This document shows positions 16,277-26,001 of a DNA stretch of 33,828 nt, piece by piece. Both the position numbers and the translations under genes were made by a program. The stretch spans positions 1-33,828 of the forward strand of contig NZ_CAJTUJ010000012.1 in NCBI RefSeq assembly GCF_910579375.1. Reading direction: 5' to 3'. This stretch comes from an uncultured Rikenella sp. Lineage in GTDB: Bacteria; Bacteroidota; Bacteroidia; Bacteroidales; Rikenellaceae. How positions within the stretch are numbered: the first letter of the stretch is position 1; each line of letters starts with the position of its first letter. Below the pieces are notes generated by a model. The model saw nothing but the letters and a program-made list of their open reading frames with translations. It searched no databases and had not been told where the DNA came from.

Positions 16277-19057
16277 CTAATAAGTGTAATAGTTGTCAAT
16301 AAAGCTATTGCTCTTCTTATACTTGATGAAGTCGGACAACAGTGCGGATTTCGCCCGCAGCGAGAAAGTCCAGCTCTGGCGGAAACCGATCGGAACCCAC
16401 GACAACGTAGCCTGGAAACAGTGCATGTCACGCCGGATCAGCACCGTCCCCGGCGTCAATTTCTTCATCTCGAAGTCATACCCGGCTCCGAACTCCACCG
16501 CCCACTTCTCCGTCAGGTTCACCGACCCGTTGAAACTCACCGTCTGAGACCGCGTAATCCGCTTGCCCGGCCGGCTGAAGCTGAAACTGTAATTGAACGA
16601 AAAACTCCACGGAATATTGAAATCATAGTACTGCGTGGCCAGCAACTGCGCCCGCCGCATCGCCGCCGCATACTGATTCTCCGTCTGGTTGAAAAATCCG
16701 CCGTTCCGATTCGGATCGTTCATCGCCGCATTGACATCGCTCAACGTGCTGTTGTCCGGATTGTTGCTCGCCGCCGGCCCCGAAGAGCCGCCCGTCGTGC
16801 GCCGCGCTTTCGAACTGAACCCATAGCTGAACCCCGTATTGAACGAGGTCAGCCGCGCCAGCCCCTTGCCGTGCGCCGCCACGTAGCGATTAATCCGCCG
16901 CCCCGTCTCGTCCACCATATACGGGTCGAACGAGGCATTGATATTCAGACTCACCCCCTTGAAGAGCGTCGTCCGGGCGGTGACCGAGAAGACACTGAGT
17001 TTCAGGGAGTCGGCCAGAAAATTGTACCCCGAACTGATATTGAACGCCTCCAGAATCTTGATTTTCCGGAAGCCGCTCGTATCCCGCGCACTGGGCACTT
17101 TCATCTCCAGCGTATTGCCGATGCTGAACCCCAGCGACATACTCTCGCCGTTCCCCGGCACCCCGTACATTTCGTTGGCGAACGGCGAGTAAGTCGTCGT
17201 CCCACCATGCTTGTCGCTCTGGATCGTACGATAATAGCCGTACCGCTCCTTCCCGAAGTTCGGCGCATACGAGAAACTGACGCTCGGCGTCATCACATGC
17301 CGCAATTTAATTTTCCCCTTCCGCCCGAGCTCATACATCCCGTAAAGCCGCGTATTGGCCGACAGCGACGCCGCATAGTTGTAGACCCGATAGAACCCGT
17401 GCGTGGTATCGGTATTTTCGACCCGTTCGGTCTCCGGATTCCAGTCCTGATAAATCTTGCGGAAATACCACCGTTCGGTGTAGTTGAACCCCGGCGTCAC
17501 GTTCAGGTATTTCAGGACGTTGAACGAAGCGTTCACCGGCAACTGGTGCTGGAACCCGAACCGCATCCGTTCGAACATATCCCGTTTCATGAACTCGTCC
17601 TGCTTGAAGTTCGAGACGCTGTTCGAGAAGTTGGTCTGGAACGTGAAGGCGATCTTTTCGTACCACCGCTCCTTGCCCATCACATTTTTCCGTTTGAAGG
17701 GATTGATCCGCGTGACGTTGAAGACGAAGGTCGGCAAGGTGAGCGACATGCTGCTGTCACGCATATTCTGGCTGTGGCTGGCGTTCATCGAGAACGAGAA
17801 CGGTTTCCCGACCCAGTTTTTGGAGTAGGCGATCGATGAACTGGTCTGCGACGAGAGGTAGTCGTTCATGTTCGTCGCGTTGTAGCGGTTGTACTTGCTC
17901 GTGGAGTAGTTGACGCTGGCCGAGAAGGTCGAATTGGGCCGGAACTTCGGATCCTGCTGGTGCGTCCACCGGATCTGCATGTTCTGCTGATTGACGTAGT
18001 CCGCACTCCCCTTCTCGCCGAAAATGTCTTTGGCGAAATCGAACTGGAAATTCCCGTTGAACTTATACCGCCGCCGATAGCTCGACGCCGCTCCGGCCTG
18101 CCACGAGCCGAGGGTGTAGATGCCTCCGGTCAGTTTCAGGTCGACGTAATCGTTGAAAACGAAGTAGAAGCCCCCGTCGCGCAGGAAGAAACCCTTGACC
18201 ACCTCCTCGCCGACCGACGGGATGATGAAGCCCGAATGCCGGGCCCCCTGCTGCGGAAAGAAGCCGAACGGCACCCCGAGCAGATAGATCGGCACGTCTT
18301 CGACCACCATATAAGCCGGCCCGAAGACCACTTTTTTCTTCGGTTCGACCGTCCCTTTGGTCATCTGGAGGTAGAAGTGCGGACACTCCGCATCGCAGGT
18401 GGTGTACCGTCCCCCTTTCATGTGCAGCACATCGTCGGGCATCTTCTTGACCAGCCCACCGGAGATGATCCCCTCGCCCTCGCGGGTATATCCTCCCCAG
18501 ATCAGTGCCTTCTTGGTGTCGATGTTATAACGCACGGAGTCGAGTTCGTACTCCGTATCCGACTGGCTGAACTTCGGCCGCACGTACTTTTCGGAGAGGG
18601 TATCGACATACCCCCACGCCGCCACGTTTTTTTCGTCCAGATTGAGTTTGATGTGTTCCGCCTCGACCTTCAGGTCGGTATATTCGACCCGCCCGTTGCC
18701 GTACATATTGAGATTCCCCGACCGCACGTCGTAGACCAACGAGTCCCGTTGTTTGAACGTGACCCGCTCCGAGAGCGTACTCCCGCGCCTCTTCCGCTCG
18801 CCGAGCACCGCCGGCAAGGTGTCCCTTCCCGTCGCCACACTGTCCGTCACGGCCGCCGTATCCGCCCGATCCGCCGCCACCAGAGGCAAGGTATCGAACA
18901 GCGAGGCGATGTCCGGCAGCGTGTCCCGTTTCACCGAATCGGCCGCCGCAGCCGACCGAACCGCAGCCTCTGCCACCGGCGTCGGAAACGCCGTAACAAC
19001 CGCCCCCACCCATAGCAGAAACGCAAAAAGAGTTCGTTTTCGTAGTGCCGCGCGCAA
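16277..19057 (-). CDS. lptD: LPS-assembly protein LptD
   Basis: 926-residue outer-membrane protein that, with LptE, inserts lipopolysaccharide or lipooligosaccharide into the outer leaflet. The signal peptide has FAFLLWVGAVVTAFPTPVAEA. An OstA-like jellyroll spans about 100-220 (FKQRDSLVYDVRSGNLNMYGNGRVEYTDLKVEAEHI). The barrel fills the rest, with VPIYLLGVPFGFFPQQGARHSGFIIPS at its entry, typical of the Bacteroidota form. The only usable start is TTG at 19057, because a TAA lies a few codons upstream in frame and no ATG occurs near the signal peptide. It is transcribed away from the amidase gene. The stop lies beside the hairpin-rich spacer. Confidence 0.92.
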   Translation of the reverse strand: MRAALRKRTLFAFLLWVGAVVTAFPTPVAEAAVRSAAAADSVKRDTLPDIASLFDTLPLVAADRADTAAVTDSVATGRDTLPAVLGERKRRGSTLSERVTFKQRDSLVYDVRSGNLNMYGNGRVEYTDLKVEAEHIKLNLDEKNVAAWGYVDTLSEKYVRPKFSQSDTEYELDSVRYNIDTKKALIWGGYTREGEGIISGGLVKKMPDDVLHMKGGRYTTCDAECPHFYLQMTKGTVEPKKKVVFGPAYMVVEDVPIYLLGVPFGFFPQQGARHSGFIIPSVGEEVVKGFFLRDGGFYFVFNDYVDLKLTGGIYTLGSWQAGAASSYRRRYKFNGNFQFDFAKDIFGEKGSADYVNQQNMQIRWTHQQDPKFRPNSTFSASVNYSTSKYNRYNATNMNDYLSSQTSSSIAYSKNWVGKPFSFSMNASHSQNMRDSSMSLTLPTFVFNVTRINPFKRKNVMGKERWYEKIAFTFQTNFSNSVSNFKQDEFMKRDMFERMRFGFQHQLPVNASFNVLKYLNVTPGFNYTERWYFRKIYQDWNPETERVENTDTTHGFYRVYNYAASLSANTRLYGMYELGRKGKIKLRHVMTPSVSFSYAPNFGKERYGYYRTIQSDKHGGTTTYSPFANEMYGVPGNGESMSLGFSIGNTLEMKVPSARDTSGFRKIKILEAFNISSGYNFLADSLKLSVFSVTARTTLFKGVSLNINASFDPYMVDETGRRINRYVAAHGKGLARLTSFNTGFSYGFSSKARRTTGGSSGPAASNNPDNSTLSDVNAAMNDPNRNGGFFNQTENQYAAAMRRAQLLATQYYDFNIPWSFSFNYSFSFSRPGKRITRSQTVSFNGSVNLTEKWAVEFGAGYDFEMKKLTPGTVLIRRDMHCFQATLSWVPIGFRQSWTFSLRAKSALLSDFIKYKKSNSFIDNYYTY

Positions 19058-19076
19058 AATTCCGATGAAAATAGGT

Positions 19077-19084
19077 TATTTTTG
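19077..19084 (+). promoter_or_regulatory. -7 box of the amidase operon
   Basis: TATTTTTG matches TAnnTTTG, about 84 bases upstream of the amidase ATG. With normal spacing the start of transcription would be near 19090. Confidence 0.6.
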
Positions 19085-19126
19085 TCCTTCGTTCCCCCGC
19101 ACTTCGCCGAGCCGCGAAGCGACTTG

Positions 19127-19134
19127 CAAAAATA
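19127..19134 (-). promoter_or_regulatory. -7 box of lptD
   Basis: On the minus strand this reads TATTTTTG, a full match to TAnnTTTG, about 70 bases upstream of the lptD TTG. It lies downstream of the plus-strand box, so the two divergent transcripts would overlap by about 30 bases at their 5' ends. Confidence 0.6.
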
Positions 19135-19167
19135 ACGGAATTTCGGGGAATCGCAAAGCAGTACGGC

Positions 19168-20454
19168 ATGAAGCTCCGCACCCACCTCAGGAACGTATTT
19201 TTCCTCCTGCTCAGTATGCTGCCCCCGCTCGGCGGGGCGGCCCGCGCCGCACAGGAGGAGACCACCGGCGCCGTGCGGTGTATCGTCATCGACCCCGGAC
19301 ACGGCGGCAAAGACCCCGGAGCGGTCGGAAACGGACAACAGGAGAAGGCGATCAACTTAGGGATCGCTCTGAAACTCGGCCGGCTCATCGAGAAGCAGCT
19401 GCCGGACGTGCGGGTGGTCTACACGCGGCGCGACGACCGTTTCATCGCGCTGGACGAACGGAGCAAAATCGCCAAACAGGCCGACGGCGACCTCTTCGTC
19501 TCGATCCACACCAACTCCAGCCCGAACCGGAACGCGGCGGGCACCGAAACGTTCGTCATGGGGGAGGACAAGGGCAACGAGAACCTCTCGGTCGTGATGC
19601 GCGAAAACGCCGTGATCGGCCTCGAGGCGGACTACACTTCGCGGTACGAGGGCTACGACCCGAACTCCTCGGAGTCGCTGATCCTCTTCTCGCTGATGCA
19701 GTACGCCTACCGGAGCCAGAGTTTTTCGCTGGCGCAACAGATTCAGGATCAATACGTCGCCCGGGCCAAACGGCAGAACAAAGGGGTCAAACAGGCGGGA
19801 TTCCTCGTCCTGTGGCGCACGCCGATGCCGAGCGTGCTGACCGAGGTGGGATTCATTTCGAACCCGGCGGAGGCTAAATATTTAGGATCTCAGGCGGGAC
19901 AGGAGGAGATCGCCGCCGCGCTGTTCCGGGCAGTGAAAGCATACAAGACACAGACCGACAGCCGGGCGTTGTCCACTCCGCCGCCGGCCAAGACACAGCC
20001 TGCTGCGGCGCCGAAAAAGCCTCAGCAACCGGCTCCGAAACCGACCCACAAACCTGCTCGGGAGACGAATACCGACACGCCGGACTTTCCGGCAAAAACA
20101 CCTGTCCGGAAACCGGCTGCCGAACCGGCCCCCCGACCGGCGGAACGCCCGGTCGCAACTCCGGCGCCGACCGCCCGACCGCGACCGACCCAACGACGGG
20201 ATGTCGTCTACCGCATCCAGCTCAAAAGCGCGCTCGCCCGGATGCGGATCAGCCGCACCGAGTTCGGGCCCTATGCCGACCATATCACCGAAATGCGGAT
20301 CGACGGGCGGTACAAATATTTCTACGGAAAGTGTTTTTCTTACGAAGAAGCGTTACTTTTGCAAAAAGAGGTGCGTCGCACCTTTCCGGATGCGTTTATG
20401 GTCGCATTCCGGCACGACGAGCCGATTCCGCTGGCCGAAGCCATCGGACGGTGA
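19168..20454 (+). CDS. N-acetylmuramoyl-L-alanine amidase (Amidase_3) with SPOR-like tail
   Basis: 428-residue periplasmic zinc amidase that cuts the bond between muramic acid and the stem peptide, usually during cell separation. The signal peptide is MKLRTHLRNVFFLLLSMLPP up to about ARAA. The catalytic domain (about 35-260) shows VIDPGHGGKDPGAVG with the first zinc His, the Glu in QQEKAINLG, the second His in VSIHTNSS, and LTEVGFISNPAEAKYL. A Pro/Lys-rich linker (about 265-345) leads to a SPOR-like domain (VYRIQLKSA to FPDAFMVAFRHDE) that would bind denuded septal glycan. The MCE gene follows after 48 bases, a common Bacteroidota pair. Confidence 0.94.
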   Translation: MKLRTHLRNVFFLLLSMLPPLGGAARAAQEETTGAVRCIVIDPGHGGKDPGAVGNGQQEKAINLGIALKLGRLIEKQLPDVRVVYTRRDDRFIALDERSKIAKQADGDLFVSIHTNSSPNRNAAGTETFVMGEDKGNENLSVVMRENAVIGLEADYTSRYEGYDPNSSESLILFSLMQYAYRSQSFSLAQQIQDQYVARAKRQNKGVKQAGFLVLWRTPMPSVLTEVGFISNPAEAKYLGSQAGQEEIAAALFRAVKAYKTQTDSRALSTPPPAKTQPAAAPKKPQQPAPKPTHKPARETNTDTPDFPAKTPVRKPAAEPAPRPAERPVATPAPTARPRPTQRRDVVYRIQLKSALARMRISRTEFGPYADHITEMRIDGRYKYFYGKCFSYEEALLLQKEVRRTFPDAFMVAFRHDEPIPLAEAIGR

Positions 20455-20502
20455 TTCGACGTGCCGAGACTTTCTGCGTCTCCGGCCGATAGACAGAATA
20501 CG

Positions 20503-21438
20503 ATGAAAAAGAAAAAATTCTCGCGCGAGGCGCGGATCGGGATGTTCGGCATCGCCATGTTGCTGTTGCTGTATCTCGGTATCAACTACATCAAAAGCCG
20601 CGACATTTTCAGCCGCGACAATACGTATTACGCCGTGTACGACAACTCGGACGGTATCGAGGCTTCGTCACCGGTCACGATCAAGGGATTCCGGGTGGGG
20701 ACGGTCGAACAGGTGTGGTACGATGTGGAGACGGGTAAAGTCGTCACCGAATTTTCCGTCAAACGCGACTATCCCATACCGACCGACTCTAAGGCCAAGA
20801 TTACCAGCGCTTCGCTGATGGGGGCCAAGGTGATCGACCTGCAACTGGGCTCCGAAAAAAGCACGCTGGCGGACGGCGACACCATTCGGTCGCTGATGGA
20901 ACAGGGCATCCTGCAAATGGTCAATACCGAGTACGACCAGCTCAAGGAGATGGCGACGACGCTCGTTACGCGCATCTCGAAGGCGCTGGACGGGATCAAT
21001 GCGGTGCTGAGCGAGGAGAATGTAGCCAATCTGTCGGGCGTGCTGGCCCACGCCAACTCGATCAGCGGCAATCTGGACGCGATGGTGGCGGGAGATTTAC
21101 GGCAGACGCTGGCCGACCTGAACCGCTTGTCGAGCCAGCTGGCCGAAGCGGCGCCGCATATGACCGATATCGTCGAACGGGTCGAAGGGATGGCCGACAC
21201 GCTGAGCGTCGGACTGCCGACCTTGTTGAACGACGCGACGACGGCGGTGAAACGGCTCGACGATGCGCTCGCGGCGATCAATAACGCGGAGGGGAGCGCA
21301 GGAAAACTGATCTACGACCGGCAACTGTACGACAATCTGACCCAGGCGTCGAACGATCTGACCTTTTTGTTGCAGGACATGAAGGCTCGGCCGGGACGGT
21401 ATATCCACTTCTCGGTATTCGGCAGAAAGAACGACTGA
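20503..21438 (+). CDS. MlaD/MCE-family lipid-transport protein
   Basis: 311-residue inner-membrane-anchored periplasmic protein of the MCE family, which forms lipid channels between membranes. One N-terminal membrane helix (about 10-25, GMFGIAMLLLLYLGINYI) is followed by the MCE domain at about 38-115 (YYAVYDNSDGIEASSPVTIKGFRVGTVEQVW to SASLMGAKVIDLQLG). The remainder is long helices suited to a tube. The ATG at 20503 is preferred to an in-frame GTG at 20461, which would add 14 polar residues before the anchor. No MlaE or MlaF gene is adjacent. The mutS2 ATG begins two bases after its stop. Confidence 0.9.
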   Translation: MKKKKFSREARIGMFGIAMLLLLYLGINYIKSRDIFSRDNTYYAVYDNSDGIEASSPVTIKGFRVGTVEQVWYDVETGKVVTEFSVKRDYPIPTDSKAKITSASLMGAKVIDLQLGSEKSTLADGDTIRSLMEQGILQMVNTEYDQLKEMATTLVTRISKALDGINAVLSEENVANLSGVLAHANSISGNLDAMVAGDLRQTLADLNRLSSQLAEAAPHMTDIVERVEGMADTLSVGLPTLLNDATTAVKRLDDALAAINNAEGSAGKLIYDRQLYDNLTQASNDLTFLLQDMKARPGRYIHFSVFGRKND

Positions 21439-21440
21439 CC

Positions 21441-24002
21441 ATGATCTATCCGCACGATTTCGAACAGCGCATCGGATTCGCACAGATTCGGGACACTGTT
21501 TCGCTGTTGTGTAGCACCGACACCGGACGACAGCATGTGCGCGATGCTGCGTTCACCACCGATTTCGCGACCCTCGCCCGCATCTTGGGCGAAACCGCCG
21601 AAATGCGCGACATCCTGACCGCAGAGGGCGACTATCCGGGCGGTCATTACACCGATATCAACACCTTCCTGCGCCGGCTCCGGATCGAAAACACCTATCT
21701 GGAACCGGCGCAACTGGTCGATCTGCAACGGGCTTTGGAGCAGATCGGCCTGCTGAGCGGCTTCTTCCGGCGGGGAAACGAAGGAGGCGATGCCACCTCC
21801 CGACTCTATCCGCTGCTCGGCGAACGCACGGCGACGGTCGAAGACTTCACCCTGCTGCACCGGGAGATCGGGCGACTGATCGACCCGGAGAGCGGTCTCG
21901 TTCGCGACCACGCGTCGCCCGAGCTCGCCCGACTGCGGCAGGCACAATACGAGAAAGCCTCGCAGGCGGACAAGCGGCTTCAGGCCATTCTGCGACAGGC
22001 CCAGGCCGCCGGATGGGTCGAGGCGGGAAGCGAAGTATCGGTGCGCGACGGTCGCACCGTGATTCCGGTCGCTGCTGTCAATAAACGGAAAATCAAAGGG
22101 CTGGTGCACGACGAATCGGCGACCGGACGCACCGCCTATATCGAGCCCATCGAAGTCGTCGAACTCAACAACGAGCTCCGCGAATTGGCCAACGAAGAGC
22201 GGCGCGAAATCGTGCGCATCCTGACCGCCTTCGCCGACCGGCTCCGGCCGGAACTGCCCGCTTTGCTCCGGGCCGGCGATTTGCTGACCGACCTCGACTT
22301 CATCGAAGCCAAGGCCCGGTATGCGGTACAGACCGACTCCGGACTGCCCGAACTGCGGAACGAGGCGACCATACATCTGCATCAGGCCCGCCATCCGCTG
22401 CTCGAAGCGGCCTTGAAGAGGGAGCAGAAGGCGATCGTTCCGCTCGACCTGACGCTGACCGCGGAGAAGTATATCCTCCTAATCTCGGGGCCCAACGCGG
22501 GCGGGAAGTCCGTCTGCCTGAAGACGGCGGGACTGCTGCAATACATGCTGCAATGCGGCTGGCTGGTGCCGGCGGAGAGCGACTCCCGGATGGGGATTTT
22601 CGACAGCCTCTTTATCGACATCGGCGACCAGCAGTCGCTGGACAACGACCTCTCGACCTATTCCTCGCATCTGGTGAACATGAAGACCGTGTTGCGGAGT
22701 GCCGACGAGCGGTCGCTCGTGCTGATCGACGAGTTCGGTTCGGGCACCGAGCCGGGAACCGGCGGAGCGATTGCCGAAGCGGTGCTCCAGCGGCTCGAAG
22801 AGCGACACGTGCGGGGGATTATCACCACCCACTACGCCAACCTGAAGTACTACGCGGCAGGAGCGGCAGGGATCGCCAATGGCGCAATGGCGTTCGACTT
22901 GCAGAACATCCGCCCGCTGTTTCGGTTGGAGATGGGACGGCCCGGGAGTTCGTTCGCATTCGAGATTGCGCGGAAGGTGGGTTTGCCCGAAGAGATCGTC
23001 CAGGCGGCGCGGGAAAAGATCGGCGCGGCACAGGCCAATGCCGAGAAACACATCCGCGAAGCGGCGCGGGATAAGCGGTACTGGGAATCGAAACGCGAAC
23101 GGATTCGGCAGGCCGAGAAAAACATAGACCGGACGGCGGCTCAATACGAGCTTCAACTGTCTGAGATCCAGACGGAGAAAGCGAAGATATTGCACGAGGC
23201 TCGCGCAGAGGCGGAACGGCTTTTAGGAGAGGCCAATCGTCGGATCGAGCGCACGATCCGCGAGATTCGCGAGTCTCAGGCCGAACGGGAGCGCACGAGA
23301 GAAGTGCGGGGAGAATTCGACGCCTTCCGCACGTTGATCGCGGGGAGCGAGACGGCAGCATTGCCGACATCGGAGGCCGACGATCCGATCGCCAAGAAAA
23401 TGAAGCAGTTGCGCGAGCGCGAACAGCGACGAAGAGAGCGAAAGGCGCAACGTGCGGCAGCGGAGGAGACGGATGAGAGCACTGCGCCGGAGAAACCGGC
23501 CAAACCCAAAGAGATTGAAGTGGGATTTCATGTCCGGATCAAGGGACAACAGGCGGCGGGCGAGGTGCTCGCCTTGCAAGGTTCGGGAAAGGCGACGGTG
23601 GCGTTCGGACACGTAACGACCGTGGTGGACAAGAGTCGGCTGGAGATCGTCTCCCACGCGGAATACAAGAAATTGCAACGGAAAAGCGGCTCCTCCTTCC
23701 CGATGGCATCCACGGCGGCGGAGAGCTATGACACGTCGAAAAAGCGGCTCAACTTCAAGCAGCAGTTGGATATCCGCGGGATGCGGGCGGCGGAGGCGTT
23801 GCAGAGCGTCGAAGCTTTTGTGGACGAGGCGATTATGCTGGGCTTCCCGCAGGTGACGATCCTGCACGGCAAGGGGACGGGGGCGCTCAAGGAGGAGGTG
23901 CGCCGCTACTTGCGGACGGTGCCGCTGGTGGTTTCGGCCACCGACGAACACGAGGAGTTCGGCGGGGCGGGGATTACCGTCGTGCGGCTCGATGTGGGAT
24001 AA
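21441..24002 (+). CDS. mutS2: MutS2 family endonuclease/ATPase
   Basis: 853-residue protein of the MutS2 family, linked to suppression of homologous recombination and, in some bacteria, rescue of collided ribosomes. The MutS core and clamp helices fill the N-terminal part. The ABC ATPase has Walker A GPNAGGKS at 350-357, STYSSHLVNM, and Walker B SLVLIDEFGSGTEPGTGG, then TTHYANLK. A charged coiled coil runs over about 520-680. The C-terminal Smr nuclease domain (about 770-853) has LDIRGMRAAEAL and HGKGTGALKEEVRRYL. It lacks the mismatch-recognition domain of MutS1, as expected. It follows the MCE gene with a two-base gap. Confidence 0.96.
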   Translation: MIYPHDFEQRIGFAQIRDTVSLLCSTDTGRQHVRDAAFTTDFATLARILGETAEMRDILTAEGDYPGGHYTDINTFLRRLRIENTYLEPAQLVDLQRALEQIGLLSGFFRRGNEGGDATSRLYPLLGERTATVEDFTLLHREIGRLIDPESGLVRDHASPELARLRQAQYEKASQADKRLQAILRQAQAAGWVEAGSEVSVRDGRTVIPVAAVNKRKIKGLVHDESATGRTAYIEPIEVVELNNELRELANEERREIVRILTAFADRLRPELPALLRAGDLLTDLDFIEAKARYAVQTDSGLPELRNEATIHLHQARHPLLEAALKREQKAIVPLDLTLTAEKYILLISGPNAGGKSVCLKTAGLLQYMLQCGWLVPAESDSRMGIFDSLFIDIGDQQSLDNDLSTYSSHLVNMKTVLRSADERSLVLIDEFGSGTEPGTGGAIAEAVLQRLEERHVRGIITTHYANLKYYAAGAAGIANGAMAFDLQNIRPLFRLEMGRPGSSFAFEIARKVGLPEEIVQAAREKIGAAQANAEKHIREAARDKRYWESKRERIRQAEKNIDRTAAQYELQLSEIQTEKAKILHEARAEAERLLGEANRRIERTIREIRESQAERERTREVRGEFDAFRTLIAGSETAALPTSEADDPIAKKMKQLREREQRRRERKAQRAAAEETDESTAPEKPAKPKEIEVGFHVRIKGQQAAGEVLALQGSGKATVAFGHVTTVVDKSRLEIVSHAEYKKLQRKSGSSFPMASTAAESYDTSKKRLNFKQQLDIRGMRAAEALQSVEAFVDEAIMLGFPQVTILHGKGTGALKEEVRRYLRTVPLVVSATDEHEEFGGAGITVVRLDVG

Positions 24003-24047
24003 TTTGAAACACCTGACTTACGCATCCGCCCTCCGGATTTCATCGAC

Positions 24048-24755
24048 ATGGGAAAATTGTATCTGATACCGACGCCGATCGGCGAAAATGCCTCGTGGGA
24101 CATCACCTTGCCGGCCGGGAACCGACGTTTGTTGGACGAGATCGGCTATTTCGTGGTGGAAAACACGCGCACGGCGCGGCGTTTTCTGGCCCGGAGCGGA
24201 CTGCGGCGACCGATCGACGAGTTGGTCTTCACGGAGTTGAACGAACACACGCCGCCGGAAGCGGTGGCGCCGATGCTGGAACCGCTGCTCGAACGGGGCG
24301 AAAACATCGGCGTGATGTCGGAAGCGGGACTTCCCTGTATCGCAGACCCGGGCGCGCTGCTGGTCGCCGCGGCTCACCGGCACGGGATCGAGGTCGTACC
24401 GCTCGTCGGCCCGAACTCGATCACCCTCGCGCTGATGGCTTCGGGAGCCAACGGACAGTCGTTCGCTTTCAACGGCTACCTGCCGGTGAAGGCACCGGAA
24501 CGGCAGCGTGCTATCCGCCGTTTCGAACGGCGGGCGCACGAAGAGCGTCAGACGCAAATTTTCATCGAAGCGCCGTATCGGAACCGCAAACTGTTCGACG
24601 ATTTATTGGCGGTTTGCAGCGCCGAAACCCATCTTTGCGTGGCCTGCGACCTGGCGGAACCGGATCAATACGTCCGTTCGCAACGAATCGCGGAGTGGAA
24701 AAAAAGCGGGGCGCCTCTCTTCGAAAAGCGTCCCGCCATCTTCATCCTTTTCTAA
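24048..24755 (+). CDS. SAM-dependent methyltransferase of the tetrapyrrole-methylase/RsmI family
   Basis: 235-residue cytosolic protein. KLYLIPTPIGE replaces the typical RsmI start (ATPIGN), and EIGYFVVENTRTARRFL, VMSEAGLPCIADPGALLV and VPLVGPNSITLALMASG are the cofactor-binding segments. FIEAPYRNRKLFDDLL is the family's later block. RsmI methylates the 2'-O of C1402 in 16S rRNA; this shorter branch is widespread in Bacteroidota and its exact target is less sure. It starts 45 bases after mutS2 and ends 15 bases from the convergent FKBP-like gene, with no obvious terminator between. Confidence 0.85.
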   Translation: MGKLYLIPTPIGENASWDITLPAGNRRLLDEIGYFVVENTRTARRFLARSGLRRPIDELVFTELNEHTPPEAVAPMLEPLLERGENIGVMSEAGLPCIADPGALLVAAAHRHGIEVVPLVGPNSITLALMASGANGQSFAFNGYLPVKAPERQRAIRRFERRAHEERQTQIFIEAPYRNRKLFDDLLAVCSAETHLCVACDLAEPDQYVRSQRIAEWKKSGAPLFEKRPAIFILF

Positions 24756-24770
24756 TATTCGGGGCCAGAA

Positions 24771-25877
24771 TCACTTATCCGCCTCATCGTCTTCATCCTC
24801 TTCCGGCCACTTCTCCAGCACCCGAATCCGGTACCGCATCGGCTGATAAGGCAATACCTCGGGCGTCACGTTCGTACTCCCCGCATCCCCCTGCGCCCAG
24901 GTCGAAACCGTCACCACCTCGGCCACCTCGCCTTTCCGCATCCGCTGCACCGCGATATACAACACTTTATTCGTCGAAGCATTCGCCCCCGCGCTCCCCT
25001 GCAACAACAACGGATCATACGCCGTCTCGTTCAACTCGCCGTTCGACGAAGTGGCCGTAAAGTGCCATTTCGCCGCCACCGTATCCACGTTGGTCGCGGC
25101 CAGGAAACCGTCCATAAAGTACTCTTCGTAAAAGACATACACCGAGGAGTCTTTCGTAATGGTATCTCCCGTCGGGTTGTGTTTTTCGATGTGCATGAAC
25201 ATCCCCACGGTATCGTTCCGATAGTCCGTCCCCCAATGCTGACGCGCATACCGCTCGGCCGAATCCCGCTCCCAGACGAACGGCGACATGGTCAGATCCC
25301 GCAGCCGCATCTCGAACATAATGGGCATCATGGCATAAGTAACACCGCTCTCTCCCGCATAGGCACTGTTCATCCCCATACCGGCAGCATATCCTTTGTT
25401 CATCGGTATATAGACCTTCACCGAGTCCCCCACGCGCATCGTCTGTAAAGCCTGTCTCAATCCGTCGCACAGTTTGGTCGACGAGGTCGAAAACTCCAGG
25501 AAGTCGTCGGCATAATGGGTCATATAGGAGAATTTCCCGACCCGTTTCGAGATCGAATCCGACCGGGTGACGAACACCGTTCCGTCGAGGGTCTTTCCTG
25601 TATAATCGAGCGTCAGCCAGCTGTACCCCAACACCGGTACCGCCCCGCCCTCAGGCCCCCGTTCGACGAATTCGACATAGACGTCCTGACAGGGATTGGC
25701 ATAAGCCGCCGGGGCATATTTGGCCACCCACGCTTCAAACGTCTCGCGCGCCAGCCCGGCCGTCACATCGGGCGCTTTCTTCGCACAAGACCATCCGCCC
25801 GCCAGCCCGACGACCAGAATCGCCGCCATGAGCCCCCGCCTGTCGAATCGCAACTTTCTCATTCCGTTCATGTTCAT
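24771..25877 (-). CDS. FKBP-like peptidyl-prolyl isomerase-type lipoprotein
   Basis: 368-residue putative lipoprotein. The N-terminus (LMAAILVVGLAGGWSCAKK) is a lipoprotein signal with an unusual Trp at -2; the Cys would be lipidated. WLTLDYTGKTLDGTVFVTR and the later LRQALQTMRVGDSVKVYIP are FKBP-type strands. A second weaker half follows (YVFYEEYFMDGFLAATNVDTVAAKW to MRKGEVAEVVTVSTW), which may be a diverged duplicate domain. The acidic tail is DEDDEADK. The ATG at 25877 is chosen because an in-frame TTG at 25913 lies inside the promoter box. Isomerase activity is not assured. Confidence 0.72.
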   Translation of the reverse strand: MNMNGMRKLRFDRRGLMAAILVVGLAGGWSCAKKAPDVTAGLARETFEAWVAKYAPAAYANPCQDVYVEFVERGPEGGAVPVLGYSWLTLDYTGKTLDGTVFVTRSDSISKRVGKFSYMTHYADDFLEFSTSSTKLCDGLRQALQTMRVGDSVKVYIPMNKGYAAGMGMNSAYAGESGVTYAMMPIMFEMRLRDLTMSPFVWERDSAERYARQHWGTDYRNDTVGMFMHIEKHNPTGDTITKDSSVYVFYEEYFMDGFLAATNVDTVAAKWHFTATSSNGELNETAYDPLLLQGSAGANASTNKVLYIAVQRMRKGEVAEVVTVSTWAQGDAGSTNVTPEVLPYQPMRYRIRVLEKWPEEDEDDEADK

Positions 25878-25910
25878 TGCAAAAGCCTCCCGCAAGGGGG
25901 AGATATCGGA

Positions 25911-25918
25911 CAAAGATA
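25911..25918 (-). promoter_or_regulatory. -7 box of the FKBP-like gene
   Basis: The minus strand reads TATCTTTG, a full match to TAnnTTTG, 33 bases upstream of the ATG at 25877. It overlaps the in-frame TTG at 25911-25913, which rules that codon out as a start. Confidence 0.7.
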
Positions 25919-26001
25919 ACGTTTTCCCGTTTCATCCGCAACAGCTTTCCGAGTGGCGATCCTCCGCGAGGCTGCGGATAGTCCCGACTGGCTTTCAATC
26001 G

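Noticed and set aside
16175..19015. Long plus-strand frames opposite lptD
   Set aside because: Arg- and Pro-rich shadow frames of a clear LptD protein.
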